Shown here: positions 31,874 through 43,978 of the stretch, one piece after another
How the letters are laid out: every line of letters begins with the position of its first letter
Position numbering within the stretch: position 1 is the stretch's first letter
Source: Peltaster fructicola
Lineage: Eukaryota > Ascomycota > Dothideomycetes
Direction of reading: 5' to 3'
DNA length: 64,000 bases
NCBI GenBank assembly: GCA_001592805.2
Contig: CP051142.1
Location: 372,001-436,000 of the forward strand
Translations under genes and position numbers: made by a program
Notes under the pieces: generated by a model
The model's database searches: none
Told to the model about the DNA's origin: nothing
Seen by the model: only the letters and a program-made list of their open reading frames with translations

Positions 31874-32510
31874 CTACTTCCTGACCCCTGATGGTGCTGA
31901 ACGCATACGGAATGCTTTACCTGTATGGAAGTCAATACTTATCAAAAGATATAACGGGGGCATACTTTGATGCTTGACCTTGTACGCAAGCTGCACAACA
32001 ACATCGATCTCGCTGACTGCTGCACCATTGAAGTGCTTGCGTACACTCGTCGCCAGTTGGTCTCGTGAGATTGGCCGTTTCTCCTTCCGTCTTGCCATAG
32101 TTGGCGACTGCCGTGCGATCCCAGAGGTCGTGAGGAGAGCTTGGTTCAGTGGAGATGTGAATGAGGCTGGTGCAGAGATGTCATATGCTATGCGGTAGTT
32201 GTCAAGCATCTTCGCAGGAACGGTAGTCCAGTTCATCTGCAGCAATCAGTACCGTCCGTATCTCTTATCACTTCTTACATACTCCTGTGCTTTGTCCTGG
32301 TGCTATCACCTCACCACTTTCAGTGCTTATCAACGCAAGCTCTTTCAGTGTACTGCCATGGTCTCTTGTTGCGCTCGTCGGCGCACTCGCACCAGGACCT
32401 TTGCCTCTTCGAGAGTACGCGCCTGTGTTGTTCTGCCGCTCTTTCGTGCCAGATATGTCCGATCTAGAATCGTCTGCTAAGGCGCCTGTCCGAATCTTGG
32501 CTGGAGGCAT
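31874..32510 (-). CDS. SAP30-like Sin3-binding subunit of a histone deacetylase complex
   Basis: A 181-residue nuclear protein in three exons: 32510-32283, 32236-31966 and 31920-31874. The introns are 46 nt (GTATGT...CTGCAG) and 45 nt (GTATGC...TACAG). The first 75 residues are low-complexity. The conserved part begins at MNWTTVPAKMLDNYRIAYD and continues with KRPISRDQLATSVRKHFN, EIDVVVQLAYKVKHQ and KAFRMRS, matching the Sin3-binding region of fungal SAP30 proteins. The second intron is a multiple of three and stop-free, so its retention would insert 15 residues. Family assignment is by pattern recognition. It is divergent from URA5. Confidence 0.75.
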
Positions 32511-33022
32511 GGTTGCTCAGGAGGACGTCGTCGCTTAATCGGAAGTGAATACCAGCGAGATCATCTCATCATCTCAGTCGCTATCGAGTGGGCATGCAGC
32601 CAGTAACATAACATGTGGTCAAGAATGGACTCGGCCGAGTACGAGTTGTGGCCGAATCGTCTTGCTGCGTCGTGATGTTCTACTCCTTGACAACAGATGA
32701 AATTGAGCGCATGAGCGATGACGGCATGAGGCCAGGGTCTTCCGCACGCGAGCGCGCGCCGAACCTTGTCTCGTGTCGTCTTCGTGACAACCAGGAAGTC
32801 GATACTGCTCTGTAAGTACGAAGTGTTCTAAGGCTCTTACCACGGCGATTGACTTCGGTCATCGCGCTCTGCTATCCACGATCCTGTAATGCACGCGAAG
32901 TGCGAAAGAAGACGGTAGTAAAGTCACTCTTCCCTGATCCATAATCTGAAGCCCCACTACCTTTCCATTTTCTTGACCCTCACAACGAGCTTTCTTTCCT
33001 GTTGACAGTGTAACATCACACA
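32511..33022. other. divergent promoter region
   Basis: A 512-base region between the SAP30-like gene and URA5. No distinct motif is seen. Confidence 0.4.
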
Positions 33023-33757
33023 ATGGCGCAGTCAGGTACAGCAGAGCTACCACCATGGAAAGCAGAACTCGTCAATCACTGCCTTAGCGGTAACATCCTC
33101 ACCTTTGGCAGCTTCAAGCTAAAGTCGAACCGAATGAGTCCATACTTTTTCAACTGTGGTCTCTTTTCGAAAGCACACCTCATTCGAGCAATCTCAACAG
33201 CATACGCAAAGACCTTGGTTGAACATGCTCAAACAAACCCTGACTGGAGCTTCGATGTCCTGTTCGGCCCAGCATACAAGGGTATCCCGCTATGCGCTAC
33301 AACAGCAGAGAAGCTGGCCTCGATCGACGAGAAGCGCTTTGGTGAGGTGGGATATTCGTTCAACAGGAAAGAGGTTAAGGATCATGGCGAGGGAGGTTTG
33401 CTCGTGGGCGAGAAGTTGGCAGGCAAGCGTGTTGTAATCATTGATGATGTGGTCACTGCAGGCACTGCTATTCAAGAATCCATCAGCATTATCAAAGAGC
33501 AAGGAGGAGAACTGGTCGGTATCATTGTCGCGGTGAACAGACAGGAGAAGATGCCCAGCCAGAGTGAGAAAGATGGCAAAGGTGACGATGGAAGTGCAAG
33601 AGGAAGCGCTATCGGGGCACTTCGAAAGCAGACTGGTGTGCCAGTACTTGCAGTCCTGACCCTCAGCGACATCACAGCTGCAATGAAGAGTCTGGGCAAG
33701 GAGGCCGAGGTGAAGCAGATGGAGGAGTACTACAGCAAGTACGGCACGCAAGACTGA
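33023..33757 (+). CDS. URA5: orotate phosphoribosyltransferase
   Basis: A 244-residue cytosolic enzyme that joins orotate to PRPP to give OMP, the fifth step of pyrimidine synthesis. The N-terminal FGSFKLKSNRMSPYFFNCG is the orotate-side signature. FGPAYKGIPL and the flexible-loop EVKDHGEG segment follow. The PRPP-binding motif is VVIIDDVVTAGTAI (about residues 138-151). An acidic insert near residue 185 (SEKDGKGDDGSARG) is common in filamentous fungi. Single exon and complete. Confidence 0.97.
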   Translation: MAQSGTAELPPWKAELVNHCLSGNILTFGSFKLKSNRMSPYFFNCGLFSKAHLIRAISTAYAKTLVEHAQTNPDWSFDVLFGPAYKGIPLCATTAEKLASIDEKRFGEVGYSFNRKEVKDHGEGGLLVGEKLAGKRVVIIDDVVTAGTAIQESISIIKEQGGELVGIIVAVNRQEKMPSQSEKDGKGDDGSARGSAIGALRKQTGVPVLAVLTLSDITAAMKSLGKEAEVKQMEEYYSKYGTQD

Positions 33758-34414
33758 TGGACAGACTTATGGTCTTGCCCTCACGTTGATACCCAATATC
33801 TATACCGCTGCTTCGTCGACCTGCCAGTGCGGCGCTAAATGACGAGAGCATTGGCGATTGGATCGAGCGTTGACTACAGAAGAGCTTTTATCAAGCACAG
33901 CAGGTGTAGTAGCGCTGGTAAGATGACCTGTTCCACAACGGCGCTTAGCAATAGCCTTATGGGATCAAGGATTGGCCGATCCCATGTGGCCATGTTGTCG
34001 ACCAGTTATCGATGTGACTTGTGCTTCAATACACGGCGACACGCTGATTGTATCCACCCAAGTGTCCTGGTAAGTATATCGTTACTCGTTTGTAGCAATT
34101 TGTAGACGTCTGACGTTCATGTCCCCACCACCTCGACCTTTGCTACTCTTATAGCCATCCACAACCCGGAACACATAACGCGCACATCCTTCACCATCGA
34201 GGCGTGGAGCGAACTGTCTCATCCATCAGCCACAACTCTGCTTCACTCGTGGTCAATCAGTGTGGTGCTCAATCTTGAACACGATTCATCCGGAGGCCAA
34301 CGATGCCTAGCACACCGTGAGAGAAGCGCATAACAGCATAGGCTACGGGTCACACACGCAGCCAGCATGTTGCCATTACGCCCAGGGCTGTCACGTCAGC
34401 TCTCAGCTGCAGCC
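33758..34414. other. intergenic
   Basis: A 657-base spacer covering the URA5 3' side and the BRO1 promoter. Nothing recognised. Confidence 0.4.
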
Positions 34415-37342
34415 ATGCAGGTGCCCATGGTCTCGACACCTCTGAAACAGACAAACGAGATCGACTGGATTGCACCTTTGAAGCAACATATCCGCACAGC
34501 GTACGGCGACGACCCAGAGCGATACACAACAGAATGCGCGCAGCTTAATCGACTGCGGCAGGACATGAGAGGTGCAGGGAAAGACAGTGCTGCTGGAAGA
34601 GATCTGCTATATCGCTACTATGGACAACTAGAGCTGCTTGACCTGCGGTTTCCAGTGGACGAGAACCACATCAAGATCAGTTTCACATGGTTCGATGCAT
34701 TCACACACAAGCCGACGAGTCAGTATAGTCTGGCGTATGAGAAAGCGAGCATCATCTTCAACATCTCGGCGGTGTTGTCTTGCCACGCGGCAAACCAGAA
34801 CAGACATGAAGATGCAGGGCTGAAGACAGCATACCACTCGTTTCAAGCGTCTGCTGGCATGTTCACATACATCAATGAGAACTTCTTGCATGCGCCTAGT
34901 ACAGATCTGAGTCGAGACACTGTCAAGACGCTGATCAGTATCATGCTGGCGCAGGCACAAGAGGTATTCATTGAGAAGCAGATCGCTGATGGCAAGAAGC
35001 CAGGACTGTTGGCGAAGCTCGCATCTCAAGCTGCATATATCTACGCTCAAGCAGTTGAGGGTGTGCAAGAGAATGTGTCAAAGGCCATCTTCGAGAGAGT
35101 CTGGCTACTGGTTGTGCAGATCAAACAACATCATACAGCGAGTCTGGCACAGTACTACCAGGCCATCGCAGACTACGAGGCTAACAGCTACGGCCAAGCC
35201 ATTGCGCGGATGCAGGCCAGCTTGAGTGCCAGCAAGGAAGCTTCTCGACTGGCAAATGGCTTCCCTGGTAGTGTGCCATCGAACAGCAATCTGAGCTCGG
35301 AGACTGGAACTATCTTGGTTGATGTCGTCAAGAAGCATATGGCTGCTATACAAGAGAAGCTCACAGAATATGTGCGAGACAACGACATGATCTATCATCA
35401 ACCTGTGCCATCCGAAACTAACCTGCCAAGTATTCCGAAGCTGCCAGCAGCAAAGCCGATACCAGTGAGTGAGCTGTATCAGGGCCAGGACATACAACGC
35501 ATCATCGGTGCCGACATATTCCAAAGGATCGTTCCTATGAGTGTGACTGAGAGCGCCAGTCTCTATGACGAGGAGAAAGCAAAGCTGGTCCGAGCAGAGT
35601 CAGAAAGGGTGGAAGGAGCCGATGACGAGTTGGCAGCTTCGCTAGACTATCTGAAACTCCCTGGCAGTCTGAACATCCTGAAAGGTGGTCTTGATCAAGA
35701 GAGCATGGGCGTGGACGAAGACTTCCGCAATTGGTGTTCCGAACTCGCGGGCCACAGTTCTTTCACGCCAATCTTCGAATCTTTGCGAGAGGACAAGCAG
35801 AAGGTCTTATCCACACTCGATAGCTGTAACAAGCAGCTGGACATGGAGGAGTCTGTGTGTGAGAAGATGCGCAGCAAGTATGGCGGCGAGTGGACACAAC
35901 AACCGTCTAGCAGACTGACCACAACACTACGTACAGACGCGAAGTCATACCGAGCTGCTGTGGAAGAGGCATCTACGAGCGATGCTACACTGTTCTCGAC
36001 ACTGCGGCAGTATGAATCCGACTTTGACGAGATGCGATCGGCTGGTGAGACTGAGGAGGCTGATGTGCTTTACCAACGTGCCATGTCCCAAGCTGGAGGA
36101 GGCAAGAAAGGTTTTAGTCCTTCAGAGGAGGGCAATCTCCTGGACGATGACTTTGGCGACGACTCCCGACAGTCTGTCGCACAACAGATTGAGCATGTTG
36201 ATGGTCTGCTCAAGAAGCTGCAGCTCGTCAAGCGAGAAAGACAGCAGGTACTAAAGGACCTCAAGGAAAAGGTGAGTCCATGATATGGTATATTAGACCT
36301 TCACTGACTTTACCAGGTACATACAGACGACATCAGCAACGTGCTAATCCTCAGCAAGAAGGCAGTGTCCAATCAAGAGCAGCAGCTTTTCAAGCAAGAG
36401 CTCGAGAAGTTCAGGCCGCATCAGAACCGCATCTTTCAAGCAATGCACAAGCAGTCCTCCCTGATGAAGGAGTTGACACGAACGTACAGTGATCTTTTGC
36501 AAGACAAGCGAGTACGCTCGGAGCAGAACAAATACGAAGCCTTTTCACGACAGCGTAACAGTGTATTGAACAAGTACCGCAAGATCTTCCAGGCCTACCA
36601 GGATTTGCAAGCAGGCCTCGATCGAGCGAAGCAGTTCTACTCTGAGATGAAAGAGACTGCAGAGAGCCTGCAGAAGAATGTACAGTCGTTTGTCGAGAAC
36701 AGGCGTAGTGAAGGTGGTCAGCTACTCAATGCGATTGAGGCTGCAAAAGGCTCCGGCGCAGAGCGTGAGCAGACGCGATTGAAGGAACTCATGGAGCGAA
36801 TGAGTGTAGGCTCCTCCACATCTGGGAGCAACAGCACTCCACCACTGCCGCCACCACCAACTCCAGGCTACTCAGATGGGCGTAGTGCAGCACCTCGTCC
36901 TCCGCCCCTTTACCCACAGACTTCGTACGGTGCACAGCCAGCATACAATCCTGTGACTAGCCCGCCCATTACACCTCGATATCAGGCCAACGGACGAGCT
37001 AGTCACCAGGTCCAAGGTCAACTAGATGGAGCGTACAATCCTTCAACGTATGGTGCTATATCTCCTCCAGCTCATCAGCAATACTTCTCGCCGCCGCCGC
37101 CACAACAATACAACTATTCGCAGCCTGGCGCCGCTCAATATGGTCATGCACAAGCTTCATCGAGCTCGATGCCTGCTGGCTGGCAGCCTCCACCACCGCC
37201 ACCAGGCCCACCTCCTGCTCAGGACTATAGTGCAATGCAAGCGACACAGTATCCGAACGGGCCTGGTGGTTATGCATCCGACTCGCGACGATCACACCAA
37301 CAGCCCCAGGATCCTTGGGCTGGTCTGAATTCGTGGAAATGA
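34415..37342 (+). CDS. BRO1: Bro1-domain ESCRT-associated protein (Vps31/Alix-like)
   Basis: A 960-residue cytosolic protein that binds ESCRT-III (Snf7) at endosomes and recruits the deubiquitinase Doa4 for multivesicular-body sorting. The exons are 34415-36271 and 36317-37342, with a 45-nt intron. The Bro1 domain starts at STPLKQTNEIDWIAPLKQHI and runs to about residue 380 (LYDEEKAKLVRAE). A coiled V-shaped domain follows to about 770 (NKYRKIFQAYQDLQAGLDRA). The last 190 residues are rich in Pro, Gln and Tyr, with runs such as PPPPPPGPPP, as in Alix-type tails. The start at 34415 (MQVPMVSTP) fits the family; an in-frame ATG 16 codons upstream is less likely. Confidence 0.95.
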
Positions 37343-37699
37343 GTGATGAGAGCTTGTGGTTATTGCATAGCGACGGGGACAATTGATGTCAATCTTTGTT
37401 AAATGTGCAATGGCATGCAGCAACAGCAGCGACTATAAGCATGTCTATGCGTCAAATGTTTACCACTATTGTCCAATGTCGATCTTGCCCGGTGTAGCCC
37501 GTGAATGACTAGACAGTTGTGATGCCAAGACTGAAGCCAAGATTAGCGCGGTATCTTGTTTATCTGCATTGCATCACGTCGAAGCATGCATCTTTTCATA
37601 TACATCGATTGACATTCTCCTGCAGGATCAGGATTGGAGATCTGCTCGTCAGTAAGAGCGGCGGTCACCACAGTCATTACAGTTTTGACATCCCGCAAT
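37343..37699. other. intergenic
   Basis: A 357-base stretch upstream of the gamma-glutamyltranspeptidase. Nothing recognised. Confidence 0.4.
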
Positions 37700-39481
37700 A
37701 TGCGTAGCTGGGCTCGCTACTCGCTCGTGGGTCTGCTGTTTCTGCAGACCTCGCGAGCTCTTCCTTCTGCGTTCGGCGCACTGGCTTGGCTGTGGCAAGA
37801 TCAGTATGGGACTGGACCACACAACGAGATTAGCATGACCTCTGGTCCTCCAGTGGACGAACCACTCTCCAGCGGTGCGGTTGCATCAGAAAGTGCCGTT
37901 TGTAGTCAGATCGGCATTGACATCCTCAAACAAGGCGGTAATGCAGCTGACAGTATGGTCGCGACCACACTGTGCGTTGGTGTCATCGCAAGCTACCACA
38001 GTGGCATTGGCGGAGGTGGTTTTATGCTGGTTCGCGATGAGGAAGGCTGCTATGAGTTCATCGACTTTCGTGAGACTGCTCCTGCTGCTGCAACCACGAA
38101 CATGTTCAAGAATGATGTCAATGCTAGCATCTATGGCGGCCTCGCGAGCGGTGTGCCCGGAGAGATCAGCGGCCTGGCATACCTCCATAAGCACTATGGC
38201 AGACTTGCGTGGAAAGATGTCGTCTCTCCTGCTGTCAAAATTGCGCACAACGGGTTCGTAGTCACACAAGACCTACTGCGATTCATGAACGCAGCTATCA
38301 AAGAGCGTGGTCACAACTTCTTCGTCGAAGATCGTAACTGGGCGATCGACTTCGCTCCAAATGGTGTCCTGCCTCGACTTGGCGACACAATTTCGAGGAA
38401 ACGTTTCGCCAGAACATTAGAGAAGATCGCAAGGCTCGGGCCCAAGGCTTTTTACAAGGGCAAGATCGCAGACTCGATAGTCAAGACTGTTTCTCAGAAT
38501 GGTGGCATCCTTACACAGGCGGATCTCAAAAACTACAAGGCAGTCACCGGCAAAGTGTATAATATCAGCTACAGGGACTTCCGTATCTACGGTGGCAGTG
38601 CTCCTTCAAGTGGTGCTGTGGCGTTGTCGGTTATGAAGATCATTGAGGGCTACAGCGACATCGGACAGACAGACTCGCTAAACATCAGCACTCATCGATT
38701 CGATGAAGCCCTTCGTTTTGCTTATGGTCAGCGGAGCGAATTGGGAGATCCAGCTTTTGTTGATGGTATTGGCGAGTATGAGGAGGACTTGTTTAGCACA
38801 GCGACTGCTGCCGATATTCGTGGCAAAATCAACGATTATCACACGCAGAATGTCTCGGCTTATGATCCGTCTGGTTTTGAGTCTCTCGAGACACCCGGGA
38901 CATCAGGCATTGTCACGATGGATGGGAATGGCCTCGCTGTTTCACTGACCACAACGGTCAACCTCTTGTTCGGATCGCAGATCGTGGATATGGAGACAGG
39001 CATCATCATGAACAATGAGATGAACGACTTCAGTATCCCTGGAATCTCCAATGCTTTTGGCTACATTCCTTCACCAAACAACTATGTCGAGCCAGGTAAG
39101 CGACCATTAAGCTCTATCGTACCAACGATTGTCGAGCACAGGAATGGAACGCTATACTATCTCATCGCTGCAGCAGGAGGCAGCAGAATCATTACGTCTA
39201 CATTACAGAACGTTTGGAATGTGCTGGACCGTAACATGACTGCAGCACAAGCGAATGCAGAGCCTCGTCTTCATGATCAATTGGTGCCAAATGTGGTCAC
39301 CTTCGAATACACTTACAATAACGACACGGTCGCCTTCATGAAAGGTCGTAAGCATAACATTACCTACGTCGCTCCAGGACAGTCGGCCACACAATCGATA
39401 TTGAGACTTGCCAATGGAAGCCTCGTAGCTGCAGCAGAGTCAAGACAGAAGAATAGCGGAGGATTTGTATGGGAAGAATGA
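37700..39481 (+). CDS. gamma-glutamyltranspeptidase
   Basis: A 593-residue secreted or vacuolar N-terminal-nucleophile hydrolase that cleaves glutathione and gamma-glutamyl amides. A signal peptide follows the ATG at 37700 (MRSWARYSLVGLLFLQT). The large subunit has AVASESAVCSQIGIDILKQG, GGNAADSMVA and SGIGGGGFM. The self-cleavage site and nucleophile Thr lie in PGTSGIVTMDGNG, followed by the SLTTTVNLLFGSQ motif. The small subunit has the RPLSSIVPTIV and GGSRIITSTLQNV signatures. Several N-glycosylation sites are present. At the nucleophile the usual TSH/TTH is TSG here, a mild change in the residue after Thr-Ser. The P450 gene converges, 123 bases away. Confidence 0.94.
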   Translation: MRSWARYSLVGLLFLQTSRALPSAFGALAWLWQDQYGTGPHNEISMTSGPPVDEPLSSGAVASESAVCSQIGIDILKQGGNAADSMVATTLCVGVIASYHSGIGGGGFMLVRDEEGCYEFIDFRETAPAAATTNMFKNDVNASIYGGLASGVPGEISGLAYLHKHYGRLAWKDVVSPAVKIAHNGFVVTQDLLRFMNAAIKERGHNFFVEDRNWAIDFAPNGVLPRLGDTISRKRFARTLEKIARLGPKAFYKGKIADSIVKTVSQNGGILTQADLKNYKAVTGKVYNISYRDFRIYGGSAPSSGAVALSVMKIIEGYSDIGQTDSLNISTHRFDEALRFAYGQRSELGDPAFVDGIGEYEEDLFSTATAADIRGKINDYHTQNVSAYDPSGFESLETPGTSGIVTMDGNGLAVSLTTTVNLLFGSQIVDMETGIIMNNEMNDFSIPGISNAFGYIPSPNNYVEPGKRPLSSIVPTIVEHRNGTLYYLIAAAGGSRIITSTLQNVWNVLDRNMTAAQANAEPRLHDQLVPNVVTFEYTYNNDTVAFMKGRKHNITYVAPGQSATQSILRLANGSLVAAAESRQKNSGGFVWEE

Positions 39482-39604
39482 TCTGCAATCCACAGGACCG
39501 CTACGACCACAACAGCTCTATCTTTGAGATGATGGGCAGTAGATTGAATTATCAGAACCACGACAACTACATCATGGTGGATTCCCACTACTCTATGAAC
39601 ACTA

Positions 39605-41124
39605 TCAAGACCACACCAGCTCGACCTTCTCAGAGACAATCCGGCTGTTGAACCATTCTATAATGCGGATCCTGTCAGCCACAGGCTTGGCTCCGGCGAA
39701 GACATCGTGTCGAGCCAACGCTCTCACAGCCAGCAGCAACTCATACTGCGCCATGTTGCGTGCGATGCACTGTCGAGAACCAATGTTGAAAGGTATCAGA
39801 TCTCGCAGCATCTCTGGCTTCGGACCATCAAGCCATCGGTCTGGATTGAAGCGCTTGGGTTGTACAAAGATGTCTGGGTTTTCGTGAAGAGTCATTGGAG
39901 CACATCCTACGATCGTGCCGGCCGGAAAGTGATAGATCTTGCCATTTGATGCCGAGAACGTCCATCCAGCCAGTGGTACTACGCGAGGAAACCTTGTAGG
40001 ATTGGCACGACCTAATCGAAGACCTTCCTTGATCACAGCGTCGAGATACTTGAGTGACTGAGGATTGTACGCGCCAGTCGGGTCGTTTGCATCGGCTTCG
40101 ACGATCTCATCCTTCAGCTTCTTATAGCTACAAATATCAGTATTATGGCAAGCTAGTATACATTGGCAACTCACACATCAGGATTATTGCACAAGTGCCA
40201 GCTTGTGAGGGACATGACTGTACCAGTCGAATCGGTCCCAGCGAAGATGAGATCCTTACACTGGACCTCTATCTCATGATCTGTCAGACCGACACTCTTC
40301 AGTCGCCCTTGGAAAGTGCTCTCATCCGTGGCATTGGCAGAAAGTCCATGGCCATAGACATCGACCGTGTTGATGCCCGTGGACTCAGCCTTGGAGGCAA
40401 AGTAGTTTTGGCGAGTGAGCTCGACCAGTTGGAATAACCAGTTTGGAAGAAAGAAGAACCGACCGAAAGCGACAGCAGTGTCCACAAAGATTGCAGCACT
40501 CAGCTTGTCACCGCTCTCGTCGATACCTCCATATGGTCTTTGGAAGAGGTAGGAGCATACACTATCAAGAGCGAGGCGTCTACAGAGCACCAGCATGTTG
40601 ACAGGATTTCCAGTGCTGGCCTCAGATTTGAGTCGAGCGATAAAACGCTCCACTTGTGCTTCGAACACATCATGCTTGGCTCTGATGTTGTTCGTGCTGA
40701 ACAGTGAGGTCACAGCCTTCGACCGTTTGGCTCTGTACTCTGTGTCGAGGGCGCTGAAGATGGTAGCATGCCCTTCGAGGTCGAAGTTGGAGTAGCATCC
40801 AGCTTTGAGGAAGCCTCCTTTCTCGCTGTAGATGGGTGCAAGAGCAGCTCCATCAGCGATCACACAGTCATTAGGTCCAATTCGCAAGACCGGACCATAT
40901 TTCTTGTGGAGCAGATCTATTATGCTGCAGTCGTCACCAATATAGGTGTGGTACCAGATCCATAGTGATGTGAAACGACAGATCAAAGGTCCCGGTATTG
41001 CTGCAAGAGGGTGGAAGAAGGCTCGGTGGAGAAGGAAAGTTATCCACGCAGTGATAGCTGTTAATGCTACGAATGATGCCAGCGTTGTGAGAGAAGTGTC
41101 TTGGAGAAGTGATGCGATCGCCAT
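39605..41124 (-). CDS. cytochrome P450 monooxygenase
   Basis: A 490-residue ER-anchored P450. The exons are 41124-40175 and 40127-39605, with a 47-nt intron; the joint restores CNNPDVYKKLKDE. The N-terminal membrane anchor (residues 10-35) is followed by the proline-rich hinge PLAAIPGP. The I-helix oxygen motif is FAGTDSTGTVMS, the K-helix ExxR is EGLR, PKRFNPDRW precedes the heme loop, and the heme ligand is in PFNIGSRQCIARN. In that loop the usual CIG is CIA, a known tolerated change. The family is close to the fungal benzoate/pisatin-demethylase-like CYPs by look, but I cannot name the substrate. It is not beside a secondary-metabolism backbone gene. It shares an upstream region of about 450 bases with RAM2. 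Confidence 0.92.
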
Positions 41125-41571
41125 CGTCGTGAACGAGAGCCCGTTGCTTGACAGATGTTGGAGGAAAGTGAGAATGTCTAATCACAGTATCTACCTTACC
41201 ATTGAACGTCGATCGTACATGATGCAGTGATCTTTATGACTAACTCAGCCCATCGAAGAAAAAAGTAGGTAGTCAGACGAGCCAGCTCTCGATGCTCAAG
41301 AAGCCCCACGCAATCTCACACCTCCTGTCATCTCTCAATGGACACACTCACAAGTCATCCGGCCTCTGTTACACCGTGTCGCCTCAGGATCAGCGAGGGA
41401 GCTTGCCTTTAAGAACTGGAGAGGTAAGAAGAAAGACAGAATGTGAGCTTTCGACCACTATTCTTCCTTTGACCGCGCTTCGTATTGTTCATCCCCAAGA
41501 CCGCTCTGGCATCTTCAACAACCTAACACCTCCTGCACACGCCATTGACGAATTACAGTGACAGCAATAAC
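41125..41571. other. divergent promoter region
   Basis: A 447-base region between the P450 and RAM2 starts. No clear motif is seen. Confidence 0.4.
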
Positions 41572-42504
41572 ATGGGCAAATACTCTGACGATCCAGCCTG
41601 GGCAGACGTCACGCCACTGCCAACAGACGATGGCGGACCGCATCCATTAGCTGCCATAGCATACAGTGAAGAGTACGAGGAGGTCTCATCATATCTGAGG
41701 GCGATCATGGCGGCAAATGAGTTCTCACCACGCGTCTTGGACCTAACCGACGATCTGATCGAGCTCAACACAGCGCACTACACAGCCTGGCTATATCGAG
41801 CACAGTGTTTGTTTGCACTCAACTCGGACCTCAAAGCAGAGATTCAATGGCTGAACGAGACGGCATTAGCACATCAGAAGAACTATCAAATATGGCATCA
41901 TCGGAACCTCATTGTTGACAAGCTCGACAGCTGTGACGGTGAGACGGCATTCGTGGAGCAGATGTTTGAGCTGGACGCGAAGAACTACCACGTCTGGAGC
42001 TATAGGCAGTGGCTGGTGAAGAGGTTCGACCTATGGGACAAAGGTGAATTGGAGTTCACAGAGCGTATGCTGGAGAAGGATGTGCGAAACAACAGTGCTT
42101 GGAATCATCGTTGGTTTGTCATCAATGGTCGAGGAGCACAAGGAGTAGCGGGCATCACAAAAGAGGATATAAGACAGCGCGAGGTCGCCTTCGCAACCAC
42201 TGCTATACGCAAGGCACCGAAGAACCAAAGTCCATGGAACTATCTTCGAGGCATCTCGCGTCACAGCAAGACGCCCTTGAGCCAGTACACAGCCTTGGCC
42301 ATTGAGTTCGCCGACCTGCGTGCACCAGATACCATATCGTCCAACCATGCACTCGATCTTTTAGCAGATATCTACGCTGTCGAGGACGACCACAAAGAGC
42401 AGGCTGCTCTGGCTCTCGATCTCCTCGCCGCCAAGTACGATCCGATCAGGAAGAACTTCTGGGAATACAAGAAGGGCATGTTAAGTCTGTCTACCAGTGC
42501 TTGA
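41572..42504 (+). CDS. RAM2: farnesyltransferase / geranylgeranyltransferase I alpha subunit
   Basis: A 310-residue alpha subunit shared by the two CaaX prenyltransferases, which attach farnesyl or geranylgeranyl to Ras- and Rho-type proteins. It shows the five or so PPTA tetratricopeptide-like repeats with the typical W-x-x-R cores: HYTAWLYRAQCLF, NYQIWHHRNLIV, NYHVWSYRQWLVKRF, NNSAWNHRWFVI and NQSPWNYLRGI. The initiator is the ATG at 41572 (MGKYSDDPAWADVTPLP). Single exon. It converges on the dehydratase gene with only 45 bases between stop codons. Confidence 0.95.
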   Translation: MGKYSDDPAWADVTPLPTDDGGPHPLAAIAYSEEYEEVSSYLRAIMAANEFSPRVLDLTDDLIELNTAHYTAWLYRAQCLFALNSDLKAEIQWLNETALAHQKNYQIWHHRNLIVDKLDSCDGETAFVEQMFELDAKNYHVWSYRQWLVKRFDLWDKGELEFTERMLEKDVRNNSAWNHRWFVINGRGAQGVAGITKEDIRQREVAFATTAIRKAPKNQSPWNYLRGISRHSKTPLSQYTALAIEFADLRAPDTISSNHALDLLADIYAVEDDHKEQAALALDLLAAKYDPIRKNFWEYKKGMLSLSTSA

Positions 42505-42549
42505 GCACTTCAAGCTAGGCAGTACGATCTATATCGAACTCGGCGGACA

Positions 42550-43684
42550 CTACACAGCTTTTGAACTTGGCAGAACTCCGTTGGTCTGCGCCCCAAGCAG
42601 GCCGTATTCCTGCCTCCAGCCTTCAAGCATGCTTGTCGAGATGTTACTGCCACCACAGACCTCGATCACCACTCGATCGCTCGGCTTCACAGGTCGCCCA
42701 AGAGCCGCTTCCAATCGACCATCATAGCAGAGCGCAAGGTTGACGCCACAAGCAAGCTCGACCAACATTCGCTCGTCGTCAGCAAAGCGCCAGCAGCCCA
42801 TAGCCGCCTCTGCATCCGACAAGAGATGCGTGCGAACCCTGCCAGATGCTTTCCCTTGCATGCCGAGCTCGAATGCTCGATCGGCTATCCTGATTGCTCC
42901 AAGAGATGTGGCCTGTGAGGTGATGCCTGGGATGGTAACGTGTTCGCCAGATTCGACAGCTGCAGAGAACGAATTCGCACCATGAGTGCCCATGACCAAG
43001 ATTGTTGTGCTCTGCCAGCCTACCTTCTCCATGCCTTGTGCTATGCCGATGAATAGTCCTGCTCCCCCTGACGAACAGACCATGACATCAGGTGCTCCAG
43101 ACTCGCCTTGCTGTTCGAATTGAGCTTTCACTTCCTCTACTAGAGTCTCGTGACCTCTCCAAACGTCCGGATGGTCGAATGGGCTGACGTATATAGCCTC
43201 CTCGCCTCTCGCCTGTGCTTGCTTCATGACCGTATCTCGAAGGTAGGCGTCTGCGAACTTCCAGCTCTCGCCTTGCTGGATGACCTCACTGGCACCGGCT
43301 GCTTTGATCCTGGCTATCATCATTGGCTTCGTAGACAGTGGCACAACGACAGTGCTTGGTCGGCCAAGTGTGTTTGCTGCACATACGCATGCTAGACCTG
43401 CATTACCGCCGCTGGAGGAATAGAAGTGGACCTTGTCAGGCTTGTCTGAGGCTGTAAGTGCCTTTGCACAGAAGTAACCTAAGCCTCGAGACTTGAATGC
43501 ACCACTTGGCTGGAGATTGTCGAGCTTGAGGAAGATTCTGCTTCTGCGGCTTAGACAAGGGATGAGCAGTCATATTGCCCTTCACTCACCATCCTGCAGC
43601 TTTCGACAAGTTGATAGACTCAATCAATGGTGTCTTGAACCAAAGTCCCTTTGCTTGGGCTTCAGCTGTGGTCAGAGGAGGCAT
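42550..43684 (-). CDS. PLP-dependent serine/threonine dehydratase-like enzyme
   Basis: A 364-residue fold-type II PLP enzyme that would deaminate serine or threonine to pyruvate or 2-oxobutyrate. The exons are 43684-43590 and 43549-42550. The intron is only 40 nt, with a CTAAG acceptor that is slightly weak; alternative acceptors give stops. The N-terminus (MPPLTTAEAQ...WFKTPLIESI) and the PLP-lysine motif in LQPSGAFKSRG match the family. SSSGGNAGLA binds the substrate carboxylate and MVCSSGGAGLFIGI the PLP phosphate. The closing EVCGGSNIS is the usual cofactor-ring contact. Serine versus threonine preference cannot be read. Confidence 0.9.
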
Positions 43685-43978
43685 GATGCACGAGAAAGAC
43701 GATCTGAATCAGTACTCTGATGAACACAATTTCGTGATCTCCTTATATCTTGAGAAAATAAGCCTCTGACTCACGAAAGATGTACATTACGAATTGGCCT
43801 GGGTTTGAGCTGACACGGATATAGAGATGGACAACCACATCACAAAGCCGGTCTTAGCCGCAATAGCCACATCTTGATATCGAAAACATTGCCCTGTAAT
43901 GTCCTACATTAATCTGTCTATTCGCTCATAGTCATACAGTGTAATATAGCTCATGTCATGCTCTCGTTTTGTGTCCAC